Shown: piece after piece, positions 1 through 12,549 of the stretch | Layout: every line of letters starts with the position of its first letter | Numbering within the stretch: the stretch's first letter is position 1 | NCBI RefSeq assembly: GCF_029227915.1 | Contig: NC_079880.1 | Span: 25,909,501 to 25,973,500 of the forward strand | Reading direction: 5' to 3' | Source: Hydractinia symbiolongicarpus | Lineage: Eukaryota > Cnidaria > Hydrozoa > Anthoathecata > Hydractiniidae | Length of the DNA stretch: 64,000 nucleotides | Made by a program: the position numbers and the translations under genes | Notes under the pieces: generated by a model | Seen by the model: the letters and a program-made list of their open reading frames with translations, nothing else | Told to the model about the DNA's origin: nothing | The model's database searches: none

Positions 1-3000
1 GGCATCTGTTTCTGAGCTTTGAGTGGAACTTCCTTCTGAGCCAACTTCTTGTGGTGACTGCGATGCTTCATCATTGTGGGAATGACCATGATTGCTGCCA
101 CCATGGGAATGACCATGTCCACCTCCTAAGCCATGGGAATGACCATGACCAGAGCCATGCAATGTAATGCCGAGTCTGAAAACAAAAACGCACACATGAA
201 AGGTTACAATTCGAATTTTCTAAAATTTTGTTTTTTTTAAAAAGAATGACGAGTCTCTCCGGTTTCATACAATACACAGAAACACTGCATAATCTTCTAT
301 GCAATGTATACTACAAGCAAAAAACTGTTACACACAGGCAAAGAAAAGAAAAGGACGGGGCAAGGATTACTTTCTAAAAGAGTATAACGGATCTCTCAGG
401 TTTTTAAACAAACAAACAAAAAACTGTGTTACACATGGACAAACAAAACAAAAGGAAGAGGCAAGGATTATTTTAAACAAACAAACAAACAATTCTTACA
501 TAATGTTCACTAGCACACCAACGCCGGATGTGATCAGCATGACCACAGGTTGAATTTTATAAGCAGGATCTTTCACTCTCGTTACAGCTTCGTATACCAA
601 AATGCCTGTTAGAACCCAGATTATAAGTACAGAGACCAGCGCACCCATCACCTCTAAATTAAAATAAAATAATTTGAACTTATATTCAAAGACATCAGAA
701 AGAATTTTTTTCGTTGTTGTTGTTAAAAAATATATGGTACCTACCAAAAAGTGATTTTAAATAGTTCCAACAATTTGATAGTGAGAAAAAAGTTAAAATT
801 AAATTGTGCTCTTGGTAATTCCATTTGTCTACTTTCATAACCACCAAATGTGACTGAAAATACCACTTATTTTTAGAACTTTAGTTCTTTAGAGCATAGA
901 AAAGTCTCTGAATTTCTAACATTGCCAATTTTAAAAATTGCCATAAGCTTAGTGTACTGAGTTTATTGAATCATTTCGCAAATGTCAATTTCAAATGATT
1001 TTTTCTAATATGTTTTGACAGGCACAACAAATTTGAATTTAGATATATTAATGAATAAACAGAATGTAACTTTTAAAAGAAAGAAATAGGAACTGGCTGC
1101 AAACTAAAACAATGCAAAAATTGAGCAATTAATTTGGTTAAAGTAGGTATATGATGTAGCAATCAATAATTTGCTCTGGAATAAAGGGCACAAGTCTGAA
1201 TTTTGAAAAATTGACTTTTTGTGGTATTATAAAACCCCTTGTAAAGTCAGCTAATTTAACATCAAAAGGTCACAAAAACCAAATTTTAAATTCACAAGCT
1301 AAGATTTTTCATATTCTAGTCAAAATTGCACCAGTGCAAGTTGCAGGATTAGATTCAATGTTGACAAAGATCTGGTGACAATCTAATAAGCTAAAAAAAA
1401 ATGATGTATCAAAAAGTTCAACTGCTATTTTAACAAATCAAATTACATATTACCAGCTCTGTGCCATCCAAATGATAATTTTTTTGATGGTTTACGTGTG
1501 CCTAACCACAATGCAAACAAACTGATCATAAAACCCCCAAAATCGGATAGCAAGTGTGCAGCGTCAGTCATAATAGCCAAACTGTTTGAGACGTAGCCAC
1601 CTAGAAATAAACAGATATTTAAATTTTTTTTGCTAGTCAAAAAAAAACCTAACCACCGAGCTAGCAAAAAAAACAAAAACAAACACAAAACAACATTTGA
1701 GTATTCGAGAAAATTTAGAGCAAATACTCAATTTTTTTTGCAGCGATAGCAATGTTTTTAATGTATTATAAATCTTTCTGAGACAATGAATTTACTTGAC
1801 AAAAAACAGAACCAAAACAACAGTTGACTTTAGGAAATTAAAAACATATACTATATTTTCAGTGTGGCAATAACAATGTTCTTTATCTATTAAAAAGTCT
1901 TTGTAAAGGGTATACATGTTTACATAGGTAAAGACTGTCCCTGTTTGTCCCTTTTTGTGCATTGTGTTCATTGTACATGTGAGCAATAGCAGTCATTATT
2001 ACCCGGGTAAAAGGGCGGCATCGATATTCTCGAAAATCGTGCAATGTGATTGGTTAGAACTTATGTCATAGCGGGCAATATTCCACGAATTGACCTCTGT
2101 CACGTACTGCCCTCACAAGCTCGGGTAATACTTTGACGTCGGTCAATATTCTCCGGTATTGCCCTCATAAACAGTTATTATAGGGTTATACTAGCAGTGC
2201 AAGATAAGTTTTTTCGTTCTAGCCAAACACACAAATCACTTGCATCCAAAAAAATGACAAATATAACGCACAAACTCACTAGATGTCAACAACAAAGGAA
2301 AAAAACAAGCCCACAACTAAAGCATCAAAAGACATACCCACAAACTCTGCTATCATAAACAGCAAACACACAATACTTGCGATAGTCAGCTTTCTTTGTG
2401 CGGTTTTCGTGCTTGCTAATTTAGCTTTGTCTTTAGTATGACAATGCAAATGTGCAGTATCAGTTGCAGAATAACTACCCTTCTGGTGGTAAAAATCTAA
2501 AAAACAGCAAAATGTTATAAAAATAAGACCGCCAAAATCTAAATCATCTAAGGAGACTTATAGGAATCTCTTTTAGAAATGTTTTAGACTTACACAGACC
2601 AAATAATAAATGAAAAATAAATAAGCACAAAAAATGTGGGTCTTCGTTACAATACAAGAAATGCTGTTAGCGTAACATTTAGGTTCTGTTTGTTTTTATT
2701 TTGATAAATCTTGATAGAGAAACTAAGTACATTACTCTGAAAATTTTAACAAAATTTTTCATAAATATCACTGGTGTGAAAAAAAAATTATTAGGTTTCC
2801 TAATGACTAAATTTTATTAGAACAAAAAAAATATAACCGCAGAAATATAAAAATATAAAATAAATTTTTTATATGAATTCATTGTAGCACGCACCTGCGT
2901 TGGTTGATCCTAGACTACCAGCTGATGCAAGACTATTGGCTGATGCAAAACTACCATTTCGAAATCCAGTGCGGAATTGGATGTCTGGATGCTCCAATAA

Positions 3001-3147
3001 CGAATCTGTCTCTTTGAATTCAATTACTTCAGGTTGTGACATGTCGCCTTCAACTTCTTCGTCACTGCACTCTATTCTTTCGCTATTAATGGAATGGGAA
3101 TCTTTTGGAATTAAAGATTCAGAAGCATCGTCTATTTTCACCATCAT
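1..3147 (-). CDS. Vesicular zinc transporter, SLC30/ZnT family (5' part, runs off window)
   Basis: Cation diffusion facilitator that moves Zn2+ from cytosol into vesicles in exchange for protons. Five coding exons read on the minus strand: 3147-2895, 2496-2338, 1600-1454, 653-500 and 175-1, all with GT/AG borders and matching phases, giving 296 residues before the window edge. TM1 lies near residues 119-141 ([20 protein letters not shown]). TM2 carries the zinc-site HxxxD as DAAHLLSDF (His153, Asp157). The last exon encodes the His-rich cytosolic loop ([17 protein letters not shown]). This pattern is that of the SLC30A2/3/4/8 subgroup, whose members are about 370-430 aa, so TM5, TM6 and the C-terminal domain should lie to the left. 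ATG 3147 is the first Met after an apparent acceptor at 3173. A 5'UTR exon ending at 3904 (CAG|GTAA) is likely. The exact paralogue is not resolved. Confidence 0.93.
1994..2165. repeat. GC-richer repeat-like island in ZnT intron
   Basis: Inside the intron between 2338 and 1600 lies a block clearly less AT-rich than its surroundings, containing the perfect palindrome TTACCCGGGTAA near its left edge and CTCGGGTAATA in inverted sense near 2119-2130. It is probably a short non-autonomous element or solo end. The family is not recognised. Confidence 0.35.
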
Positions 3148-3184
3148 AAAATTGTTTTGCAATCAGCCTGAAATTAAAATGTCT

Positions 3185-4460
3185 CTTTAGCAAATAAATA
3201 CCACAAATTAATATTTAAAAGTTATTAAGTTTTTCAAAACACATCCATATGAAGCCCTCAATCAATTTAATTTATGAGTAATCACACAAAATTATTGACA
3301 AACACGACCACAAGAAACAGATAAACACATTGTATATGCCAAAAAATTATCCTTGACACAACGGACTCATATCTTAATAATTCTTCCTGAAACTTCTATG
3401 TTTCCAAACAACTTAGAAATATTTAAAAATAATTTGTTTTATTTTCAATTTTTGTGGCTCACATGGAGACTTGAATAAACAAAATGCAGGGATTGATTCT
3501 ACTTAACTTAGAATGCAATAGAAATGTTTAAAATGGTTTGTTTTATTTTCAATTTTTGTGGCCGGCATGGAGACTAAAATAAGAAATTATTAATATGCAA
3601 GTGTCAGTTCTGTTTAGCTTGAATGCAACAGAAATAATAAAAATTATAGTGCTATTTATAATAATACGAATAGAAAAAATATTTAACACAACATAAATCG
3701 ATTTAGAAATATTAGAGAAACAATTATTCTACAATTAAAGAGAATTTGTTAACATTGGAACATCACAATCATCAAGTATTTATGCCATCAATAAGAACGG
3801 GAAAACACTAATAAAAAAACATAAACAAATAAAAAAAAATACACTACGAAATTAAAAGTATAATAATAAAAAAAGTAAAGTATTAAAACACATTTTAAGT
3901 TACCTGAAAATCATTGTGAACCACGTTTATTTTTGAAGTCAGTTGTCATATGCTTATGATGTGTGGAAAATGACGCAATGTTTGTTTAGTTTTAATGATT
4001 TGTTGTTTCTGGGATATAAACAACTTACAAGTAACCATTCAAACCTTTTTTAAAATTAACAATTGCTTGTATATTTTTAAATTTTAAATAAAAATAAACA
4101 CTTCTTTTAATAATTTTTTTTTAATCTATAGGATTGTTTAAGATGTTACCAGATGCCTTGAAGAAGTGAAACCATATATTTAATTTATGTGTTAAAATTC
4201 AATTAGAGATCAATGGAAAAAAAATGAATGGTGTCATTTATGTTTAATAGGCGATTTAATACATTCTTTTCTCATAGATCCCATTTCTCAAATTCTCATT
4301 AAAGAGGATAATATTATCACAAAGTTTTAGAATAAAGCACTCACTGAAATAAACATCCTAAACTAAATATTGAAAAAGCATAATTTAACAATGTATGATT
4401 AATTATATACATTTTGAAATCTGCAATGTTTTTCAAAAATGTTTTTTGACAACAAGCTAA
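3185..4460. other. 5' flank and first intron of ZnT gene, AT-rich, nothing else seen
   Basis: Very AT-rich sequence. The only structure I can support is a probable noncoding first exon whose 3' border is at 3904 on the minus strand (consensus donor), consistent with the acceptor at 3173. No ORF, RNA gene or clear repeat is visible. Confidence 0.4.
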
Positions 4461-4464
4461 AAAA

Positions 4465-4565
4465 AAATCCATAGGCTCACCCGTCCTTTTTAAACCACAT
4501 TACGTTGTCTCGCTACTTGCGGTCATTTTGTGCGACAAACAGACGCACACAAGTATTTACTATAA
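4465..4565 (-). mobile_element. Degenerate Helitron-like short element (inverted relative to next copy)
   Basis: On the minus strand this matches, with many mismatches, the element at 4953-5088: the motifs for gCGACAAACAGACG, CATTTTGTGCG and the cgggTGAgcc-type 3' part occur in the same order. It is the most diverged of four copies and its terminal hairpin is decayed. Confidence 0.45.
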
Positions 4566-4952
4566 TAGATTTTTAAGCTTTTGAAAAGTGAGTCTTGATT
4601 CTTATATAAGAATTCTTACAAAAAACACGTTAGCTCGTAAGCTATTGTTACTGTGTTAGCATAACATTAATGGAAGATTGGAGAGTATTGGAAAGAATCT
4701 TATTAGCATTTTAGATTGGAAATGCTTATTGTTATTACTTGAAGTTTGGGAGAAACTGCATATTATCTGATTCAATTAACATCAAATATAATTAGCAATT
4801 GCACTCAAATTTCAGTAACTTGAAAATAAATATTAAAAAATATTCCCTTTCTTAAAATACACAGAGACAGCTTATTTAAGTGCAAAATAAGTTTTATCTT
4901 TATAAAATCTAAAAGTTTGGCTCACATCCTGCCCATTTAATATCAAATTATG

Positions 4953-5088
4953 TATATTATAATGCCCGTATACGACTGTCTGTCTGTCACGCAAAATGGT
5001 AGCTTAGCTGCGTGAAGTAGCAAAACGCACGCAATGCGGTATAAAAAGAACGGGTGAACCGTGGATTTTTCCACGGGCTAACGACTAG
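4953..5088 (+). mobile_element. Short non-autonomous Helitron-like element
   Basis: Contains the shared block CACGCAAAATGGTAGCTTAG and ends with a stem-loop (CCGTGGA at 5059-5065 pairing with TCCACGG at 5070-5076, loop TTTT), followed about 8 nt later by CTAG at 5085-5088 and a T. A subterminal hairpin plus CTRR next to a host T is the classic Helitron 3' end. The same 3' end occurs at 51,854-51,959 and inverted at 57,731-57,825. Non-coding; mobilisation would need a helicase in trans. Confidence 0.65.
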
Positions 5089-5094
5089 TTATAT

Positions 5095-5800
5095 ATAAAT
5101 TACTATAAATATCTAATGGATTGTCAACTAAAAATATTGTACAACTAAAAATATTTTGGTTGGAATAAAGCTGTTTGATATTTGCAGGGATAAAAAGAGA
5201 TTTTTATAACCATTTTATTACCCTCATTAGGGTAATGGTAAATTAGGTACTGATGGAATTTATGATAATTTGGAACTGCAAGACTCGAAAGGCACTCAAA
5301 TTGATTTTTATTTACTTTAATCTCCCTTTTGTACAGAAAAAATTTCACTAATTTTCACTGAAGCCTTTTTTTAAAATTTATTATCTTTAATTATATTAGC
5401 TTGTAGTGGGCTGTTGGAAGCCTCTGAATTAGCAATAAAAGTTTACAGCAAATTGTTGATATAGTTTATATTCCTATATTATCTGATGTCGAAGTTAATT
5501 CTTCATCACTTTGTAGCTACAAACAGAGTGTGAGATGCAGTGGATATTATTTTGCAAATAGAATAAGTTTCTTACCTTATTTTCCTGTCTTTCCTATATT
5601 TCAAAGTAGTGTTAAATCATTTATAATAAGAGGAATTTCATCTACGCAAAATGCTGCAATGACGAAGAAGAAACTTTCAAATAGATGGCCTTATCATAAC
5701 AAAGTTCTGTGTGGTAACATTTACCATATTTACACATGATAACACTCAATTTTCAAACACGATATTGGTTTTAAAAACACTTATTATTTTGACTGCATCA
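5095..5800. other. AT-rich intergenic stretch, nothing recognised
   Basis: Short random-looking frames only; none shows a recognisable motif or conserved splice pattern. Confidence 0.4.
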
Positions 5801-5804
5801 TTAT

Positions 5805-6990
5805 CCCCCTCCATTCTTTCCAAGTGTCCCAAGCCAACTTAATCTTCTTATTTGGATAACATCTTTAATGCCACGGATACTTAGCCTGCTTCTCAGCTCA
5901 TCTAAACTCTTTCTGTCTCTTAGACTGGCATTAAACATTCACCTAACTTTCTAAACGCTCAAATTCATGCTTTACTGCCCATGTAGTACAACCTAACACT
6001 TCTTACACAGGCCCCACACAACCTACATTTTAAATCAATCAACAAGACTAGTCAACAAAGAAAGTAACTCTGTGAACCTTTTCCAAGCAGAACCTATCCT
6101 GCAAGTAATATTTCTTTTAACACCCCATTCACTACCCAACATATCGCCTGAATAACAGAAGTTCTTAACTATCATTAACGAGCCGCTGTTGTACATCACT
6201 TAAGCTCGAAACGCTTTATTGTCTATAATCTCACCTTTACAACACATGCATACAAACTGAATGCTTTTCATATGTACCCAATGCTTACAAGTGTAACAAA
6301 AAATTGAGTTCCTACAGCCCCTTTCCTGCAAACTCAACAAGGCCACTTTCCCACTACAAGGTCATTACTTGGTTTCAATGCTACTAATCATGACTTTAGG
6401 CCTTGCTGCATTTACCCTTAAACCCTTTCTCTTCTATTTCTATTTTCCACTTCTCAAACTTTTAAACTAATTCTTCCATCGACTCTGTTGTGAGAACCAA
6501 ATCATCCGCATACAATAACTCCTATGAACAACCCGTTCTGAACTCCATCAACCACACTTCTAAAACTTAAACAAACAACAAAGGACAAGTACAGAACCCT
6601 TCACCAACAGCACCTCTAAAACTTAAACAAAAAACAAAGGACAAGTACAGAACCCTAGTGTGCATCAACATTTACACTAAATTCATCACTAAATGAATTG
6701 ATAATCCTGACACGGCTTCTAGCATTGCAGTACAGACTGTACCATTCTAACTAGCCGCTCATCCATACCTAATTTTATCATTGCCCACTAAATAACTTTA
6801 GGTTGCACTCCATCAAAAGCTTTCTCTAAATTTACAAAGGCAAAATAGAGATTCTTTCTCTTTCCTTAATACTTTTCCTGAATCTGAAAGTAAGAATAAT
6901 GCATCTGTAGTGCCACACCTTGGGACAAAACTAAATTGCATCTTATCTTTATCAATTCTTTCGCTAAGTAAAACATCTCCACATTTGATT
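5805..6990 (-). mobile_element. Decayed RTE-clade LINE relic (RT and C-terminal part)
   Basis: Read on the minus strand this follows the 3' two thirds of the RTE element at 13.35-16.78 kb. From high to low coordinate it covers the INKMQFGFVPGRG region (about 6940), the AFVNLEKAFDGV-like motif A (about 6830), the YADDLVL-like motif C (about 6510) and the RMEGD / LGHLER C-terminal part (about 5810-5850). Many indels and stops break the frame, so it is the oldest copy of this family here. It is antisense to copies A-D. Confidence 0.75.
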
Positions 6991-7034
6991 TCAGCACTCT
7001 ATATACCAACATACCTCACAACCTTTTAATTCAT

Positions 7035-7830
7035 GTATTACCACAGATAATTGATTTTGTTTTCGACTGTAAAAAGCAAAACAAACTGGGGTTCTCAAAA
7101 ACGTCCGTGTATTGGACAAACAAAGGCATTAGCAATCATTTTTTTACCAAACAGGGTCTAAAAGACCATGTTTCATTCTTGATCTCTAAATGTTTCTTTA
7201 CCATAGGCAATCTCGTCTTTAAACAAGATATTGGCATCCCCATGGGTATTGACCCCACCCCTTTTTGGGCCAATCTGTTTTTGTACTTCTATGAAGAACA
7301 ATTTGTTAAAAATTAATCTCTGAGGGTTCTCCCAGAGCACATAAATACAACACAGGACGATTTATTGATGATCTGTGTACAATACATAATGGAGAAGATT
7401 TCCTAACATGTCACAACACCATTTACCCTCCAGAACTACACCTGAAAGTCGGACATCATGGAACCAAAGCTACGTTTCTAGATTTAGATATTGAAATAAA
7501 AGACAACATTTTCATATATAAACTCTTCAACAAAAGAGATAAATTTCCATTCCATATAGTACGCATGCCAGATCGGAAAAGCAATATACCATCATCTACC
7601 TTTTATGGACCAATCTTTTCCGAATTTTTACGCATTGGCAGATGCTGCTTACTAGTCGAAGACTTTATTTCCCAAGCTTCCATACTTTTTAATAGAATAA
7701 TCAAACAAGGAGGAAATAAAAACATGATCTCCAAACAAATTATTAAAGTAATGCGTCGCTACAATAGCGTTCTTAATAAATATAACAAAAACAGTGAAGA
7801 AATAATTGAATTATTAGGAACTAAATAGGA
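7035..7830 (+). mobile_element. Penelope-like (PLE-type) reverse transcriptase relic
   Basis: Two frames together give the second half of an RT palm and its C-terminal extension: QDIGIPMGIDPTPFWANLF (7215-7275), then after a stop and frame change RFIDDLCTIHNGEDF (about 7355-7400, catalytic DD), then FLDLDIEIKDNIFIYKLF and FYGPIFSEFLRIGRC. The GIPMG...ANLF...R(F/Y)IDD spacing is that of Penelope-like elements and not of LINEs. No GIY-YIG endonuclease is visible, so the copy is truncated at both ends. It is interrupted by at least one stop and one frameshift. The exact PLE clade is uncertain. Confidence 0.6.
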
Positions 7831-8194
7831 AGAACATAGTTTTGCTACACAAATTCGTCTATTTTGTTATCATTTTACTATATAAAGTCTTTGGATCCAT
7901 TCACACACCATATCTATCCCAAATATTTCAAGGCAGGCCGTGTTTCATAATTCTTCATCTGCTGCTGGCTAGCTCATTCATATAGTTTTTTCAAAATCAA
8001 ACTATTTTTACCTGCTGGACAGTTATTCCTCCATCATATTATTTATATTTGCAACATTAATTTATTTTATGTGCTGTCTGTGACAGTTTCTTATTTATTT
8101 CAATACACACTTAATGCTGGACGTTCACGCTGCAGATCAGGCTTGCTATCTTATTTATATTATTATTTATACTTTTATACTATTGTTTATACTG

Positions 8195-8520
8195 TTTTTC
8201 GTTCTTAAACTTTTAAAACACTAATCTAACGAAGCTTTTTTATCGCCGTTTTATGTTCTTAAACTTTTAAAATCCAACCTAAAAAGCATTCCTATCGCCT
8301 TTTTTGTTCTTAAACTTTTAAAATGCGATCTAAAAAGCATTTCTATCTCCGTTTTTCTTTCTTAAACTTTTAAAATGCGATCTAACGAGGCTTTTCTATC
8401 GCTGTTTTTCGTTCTTAAATTTTGAAAACACGATCTAACGAAGCTTTTCTATCGTCGTTTACATTCTTAAACTTTTAAAATGCGATCTAACAAAGTTTTT
8501 CTATCGCCGTTTCTTTGTTA
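8195..8520 (+). repeat. 53-bp tandem repeat array, six units
   Basis: The motif GTTCTTAAACTTTTAAAA recurs at about 8201, 8255, 8306, 8358, 8411 and 8463 (period 51-54 bp). Each unit continues with a GCGATCTAACGAAGC-type part and CTATCGCCGTTT. The same unit occurs in inverted orientation at 36,808-37,040. Confidence 0.85.
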
Positions 8521-8639
8521 AATTTTATTTTCTTTCGTTGATCTCTTGACGACTATAGCAATTAAATACAACAATGGGACACACACAGTTCACATGAGCT
8601 AAAACTTCCTTTAATATTTTTTAACTTGACGAGTTGGTG

Positions 8640-10190
8640 AGATTAATGGCTTTGTACATTAGTTTCGATAAGTTGAATTCACGACGCTCCTTCATGGGGA
8701 GCCATTTTAATTTGATGGTATCTTGAATTTTGGCATAACATCGAATAACAAAACTACATGCAACTTTTTAAGTTTTTGTACTCTTTTCATTTGTGCTTCA
8801 GTCAGCGACATGATAAAGTTGTTATAATCAATTTGAGGAAAAATTAAGGTTTCAATTAACTGTTTTCGTAGTCTGAAGCTTGTGAAGTTCTTTAACCGTA
8901 GCACACATATTTTCTCAGAACATTTTTTCAAGGTTTTGTTGATTTGTACCTTCCATCTAAAGTGTTTATCAATTGTTAGTCCCAATAGTGAAAAAGTCTC
9001 AACACGATTGATTGGAGTACTACCTAGCTTGATCATCGAACTGTGTTCATTAAGAATATGAATATTGGAAGCGTTTGGTCGAAATCAACATGAATTTAGT
9101 TTTTGCTGCATTAGCTGCAGAGAATTTTCTTCGGGCCATTTGTCAAGCTCATTTAGTGTACCGTTCATGTTAATTTATGTATTCACAATATTTGCAGGTT
9201 TACATGATCTATAAATCGTTGTATCATCTACGTATTGAATAGTGGAAGCATCAAAAGCGTCCTGTAAATCGTTGACGTATAAATTGATTAATATGGGGCC
9301 AAGGATTGAACCTTGTGGTACTCCAAATAATGATGGTAATTGATTTAAATTATTGCTATCAATTTGCACAAACTGTTGTCTATCCGCAAGATATGAAAGG
9401 GTCCAAGTAAGTAACTCTGCAGAAAAACCTTGTGCCCTCATTGGTCTTTATAGTTTTCTTTACATCTTCTTTCAGTTTCATAAGTGCTGTACTTGTGCTG
9501 CAACCTTTACAAAATCCAAACAGTATCCTTGTAGATGTTGTTTGATTCAATAAATTCTATAAGTTGTTTCAACACAACCTTTTCGTATACTTTGGATAAA
9601 GAGAACAGTATTGATATCAGTCTAAAATCTGAAATTTCAACAGCACTTGGCACTTTATTTATAGGTACGATTCTTGCTGTTTTCCAAATATGTGGGAATT
9701 CATTAATGTGTATGAATTTACTAAGAATGTTTGTCAATGGGGAGCATATAAACTCGGCAATTAGTTTCAAAAATCGAACAGGGATTGTGTTGTGACTAGT
9801 AGAGCAGTCATTTAAGATTCCGCAATTTTTTCATAACTTCGCTATATGTAACACAATGAAGCGTAAATTTACTCTTGTTGTCATTTGGTAGGGTGTCTAT
9901 GAGTGATTTTGTTTCTGTCGGTGATATTGGATCCTTACCAACAGTATGCGATGCGGTAGTGGCAAAAAACAAGTTTAGTATCAGGTTTCATCATGTTCCT
10001 TTTAAGTGATGAAATACTGTGTATGATTTTCCAGACGTATTTAGAGTTTGAAGAGGATAATGAATTTTGATAATATATCATTTTTGAATGGTGGATTTTC
10101 TTTTTGGAAAGATTTCTCAGTTCTTTAAATTGGTTGCCAAAATTGGTTGGCACAGTAAGTGCAGAAGGAAATACAATCAAGACTAACAAG
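8640..10190 (-). mobile_element. Decayed non-LTR retrotransposon (CR1/Jockey-like) relic
   Basis: Minus-strand fragments give, from 5' to 3', a pre-RT segment (10,189-9,935), an RT start (9,770-9,507, EFPHIWKTARIVPI then DFRLISILFSLSKVYEKV), palm motifs (9,441-9,175, GVPQGSILGPILINLYVNDL then IQYVDDTTIY) and a C-terminal segment (9,036-8,707, LLGLTIDKHFRWKVQI). Stops and frameshifts separate them. YVDD replaces the usual YADD. No endonuclease domain is seen, so the copy is probably 5'-truncated. Confidence 0.75.
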
Positions 10191-10429
10191 TTTGATGATA
10201 CAGTATTTGTCGTTGGTGGAAATAAAAATCACCTATGGAGCGTGAGTGTAAACTTTTTATCTAACAAAAAGGTAATCAACTATACACAATCGACACTGAT
10301 GCACAGGTCAATGTGTTGCTGTATCAACAACTAAAGAAAATCATGTACCCCAATTTAGCAAAATAAAATTACTAGTAAAACTAAAAACATTTCATTGATA
10401 TTCTTCAATCCATCACTGGAGACAAAAAT

Positions 10430-11500
10430 AACATGCGACACATCGAAATTTGGCCTCGGTTCCAGTCAGTGATGCAAAACTGAGGCTTAGTTGTATCGTT
10501 TTTTTCACTAAATTCAAAGTCAAATGCAAACACTGTAAAACGAATGAAAAAAGCAAGTCAGGCGGGGAGGTATCATCAAAAGAGAAACCATCGTGAATTC
10601 TATTCAGTAATGTGTGAAAGTTACGGACCCAGATCAAAAAGCTCACACCCAATTCAAACAAAAGAAGGTGAGTTACAACAGCAGAAGGTATCAAAAACTT
10701 TTGGTTACCGAACTGGTCATTGTATGATTGATCGTATATTTTTTTACTGTTCATCAATGAATGGAAAAACAAAGGAACAACAAAGTATATAGCCTGCATA
10801 TCACATTTATCGATTTTACTAAGGCGTTTGACGCGGTCAACCGTCCTCTCTGTTTAAAGTATTGGCAAAAATTGGATGGCCACCTGAACTTATCAAATTT
10901 TTAAAACTTTTGTATTCAGACGTTAAAGCGCGTCTTATAATTGCTGACAAACTAACAAATCTTTTTACCTATAACTGCAGCGTTAAGCAAGGGTGCAAGT
11001 TAGTTCCAACGCTTTATGGAATTTATTCAGTGATGACACTGTGGGTTACCTTTAAAAATATCAAACACAAACATTTTGTTTTGATTCTTTTTGGCTCAAA
11101 AAGACTAAAAGCGAACACTAAAGTTTTCTTTGAATATATCAGAGAAGCCCAATACACTGATGGTATGGCTATTCTAAGCGATTTGGTTCAGTTTGCAGAC
11201 GTGCTCTGTGTGCCTACAGTCGACTTAAGCAACATGTTTTTAAAAATCGAAATTTGACCAAAATCACCGTCAACAAGCGAAGCCTGCTAGCCATTTTTCT
11301 CTACGGAAGTGAGATATGGACATTCTATTTCCACAAAATCACAAAACTTCGAACTCTTCAGCAACATAATCTCAGAGCCATTAGGCGACTCCAATTTAAT
11401 TAGTTCTTCTACAGGCAAAGTCGATTAGCTTACGCTCGGTCAGTCAGTGAAATAAAAATAATTTTATCGAAAATGTATGGTGGGAACAACAACAACAAAA
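10430..11500 (+). mobile_element. Decayed non-LTR retrotransposon relic, second family
   Basis: Plus-strand fragments include RNHREFYSVMCESYGP (pre-RT, about 10,570-10,620), GYRTGHCMIDRIFF (about 10,700), ITFIDFTKAFDAVNRPLC (motif A, about 10,805-10,855), the segment 10,862-11,257 with SVKQGCKLVPTLYGIYSV, and LYGSEIWTFYFHKITKL (about 11,300). The frame is broken several times and motif C is degraded. Its 3' end, up to the AAC/AAT-rich tail near 11,510, is repeated in inverted orientation at about 49,530-49,660. Confidence 0.7.
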
Positions 11501-11551
11501 AATAATAAAACATAACAACGTTTTTTTTCTATTATTTTCGCATAACATACG

Positions 11552-12030
11552 TTGTATGAGGCCTGTGTAAGAAGTGTTATGTTGTACGGTAGTGAGACAT
11601 GGGCAGTGAAGCAGGAAAATCTTGACCGTTTAGAAAGGAATGATATGAGAATGGTTAGGTGGATGTGTAACGCCAGTCTGAGAGACAGAAAGAGTTAAGA
11701 TTAGCTAAGAAGCAGGTTAAGTATCCATAGAATTAAAGATGTTATCCAGATAAGAAGATTGAATTGGCTGGGGCACTTGGAAAGAATGGAGGGGGATAGT
11801 TGGTAAGAAAGTGTAGAGACTTAATAGTTCCTGGGGCAAAGCCCAGAGGCAGACCAAGAAAGACTTGGCAGGAGGTTGTAAGGACAGACTTGATACAAAG
11901 GAAGTTGAGTTTAGGTCTAACACAGTCTAGATCAGATTGGAAGAGGGTAATTAATATACCCTGTCCAACCCATTCCAGCATGGAAAACAGACGTTAAGCC
12001 GAGAATGATGATGTTGATGATGATGATGAT
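11552..12030 (+). mobile_element. RTE LINE copy D, 5'-truncated 3' fragment
   Basis: From TTGTATGAGGCCTGTGTAAG onwards this tracks the last part of copy A with few differences, ending in TAAGCCGAGAATGATGATG and a (TGA)n tail at 12,008-12,030. Internal indels break the frame (for example ATAGTTGGTAAG for ATAATTGGGTAAG). 5' truncation with a microsatellite tail is typical of RTE insertions. Confidence 0.9.
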
Positions 12031-12118
12031 ACGCAGTTTATATTTTTTACTTGTAAAGGAAAAATAAAAATAATTTGTATCACTAAAAAAATATAACTAG
12101 TTCTCAAGAACTTGTTAT

Positions 12119-12280
12119 GAAGCAAGAATTTTTCTTGTGTTGATTTGAAAGTTATACAGCAAGAATTATTCTTGTGCTGTTTTGAAAGTAGTACAGAATA
12201 TACTTGTATTGTTTTGAAAGTTTTAACAGCAGGTTATATTTGTACTTTTTGAATTTTATACAGCAAGTTATTCTTCTCCT
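12119..12280 (+). repeat. Degenerate 34-37-bp tandem repeat, about five units
   Basis: Units begin near 12,121, 12,158, 12,193, 12,228 and 12,262 and share ACAGCAAGAATTATTCTTGT followed by a GTTTTGAAAGT-like part. They lie inside the nested insert. Confidence 0.55.
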
Positions 12281-12549
12281 TAAAATATTAAAACAAACAA
12301 TTTTCATTTTCTTTTAATGTTTTTTGCGTAGTTTTATAGGATGATCTAAGTTTAAGTGCAAATTCTTTTAATGGACTAGGGTTAGTTGACAATATTTAAA
12401 GCTTTTTGCAGCATTAAAATGATTTATTTAAAATTCATAACAGATGAGGGTGTTATGACATGCGTATTTTACCATGTTTTTATTATTTTTCCTAAATGGT
12501 ATCGACTAAAAGTTTAGCTAGCGTAATTATAAGAATATATACTTATCAT

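Larger units (their letters stand above)
11519..12546. mobile_element. Nested insert flanked by CATAACAA direct repeats
   Basis: CATAACAA stands at 11,511-11,518 and again at 12,547-12,554. The inverted related locus at 49.25-49.66 kb lacks everything between, joining the LINE 3' end straight to the GGAGGGTGT block. The interval is therefore a secondary insertion with an 8-bp target duplication. It contains RTE fragment D and a degenerate 34-37-bp tandem array. Confidence 0.5.

Noticed and set aside
8195-8520. CRISPR-like array
   Set aside because: The 53-bp units are contiguous with variable similarity across the whole unit, not constant repeats with unique spacers, and the context is eukaryotic.
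10413-10799. 128-codon minus-strand frame
   Set aside because: Lies antisense to a recognisable decayed LINE pre-RT segment, so it is a shadow.
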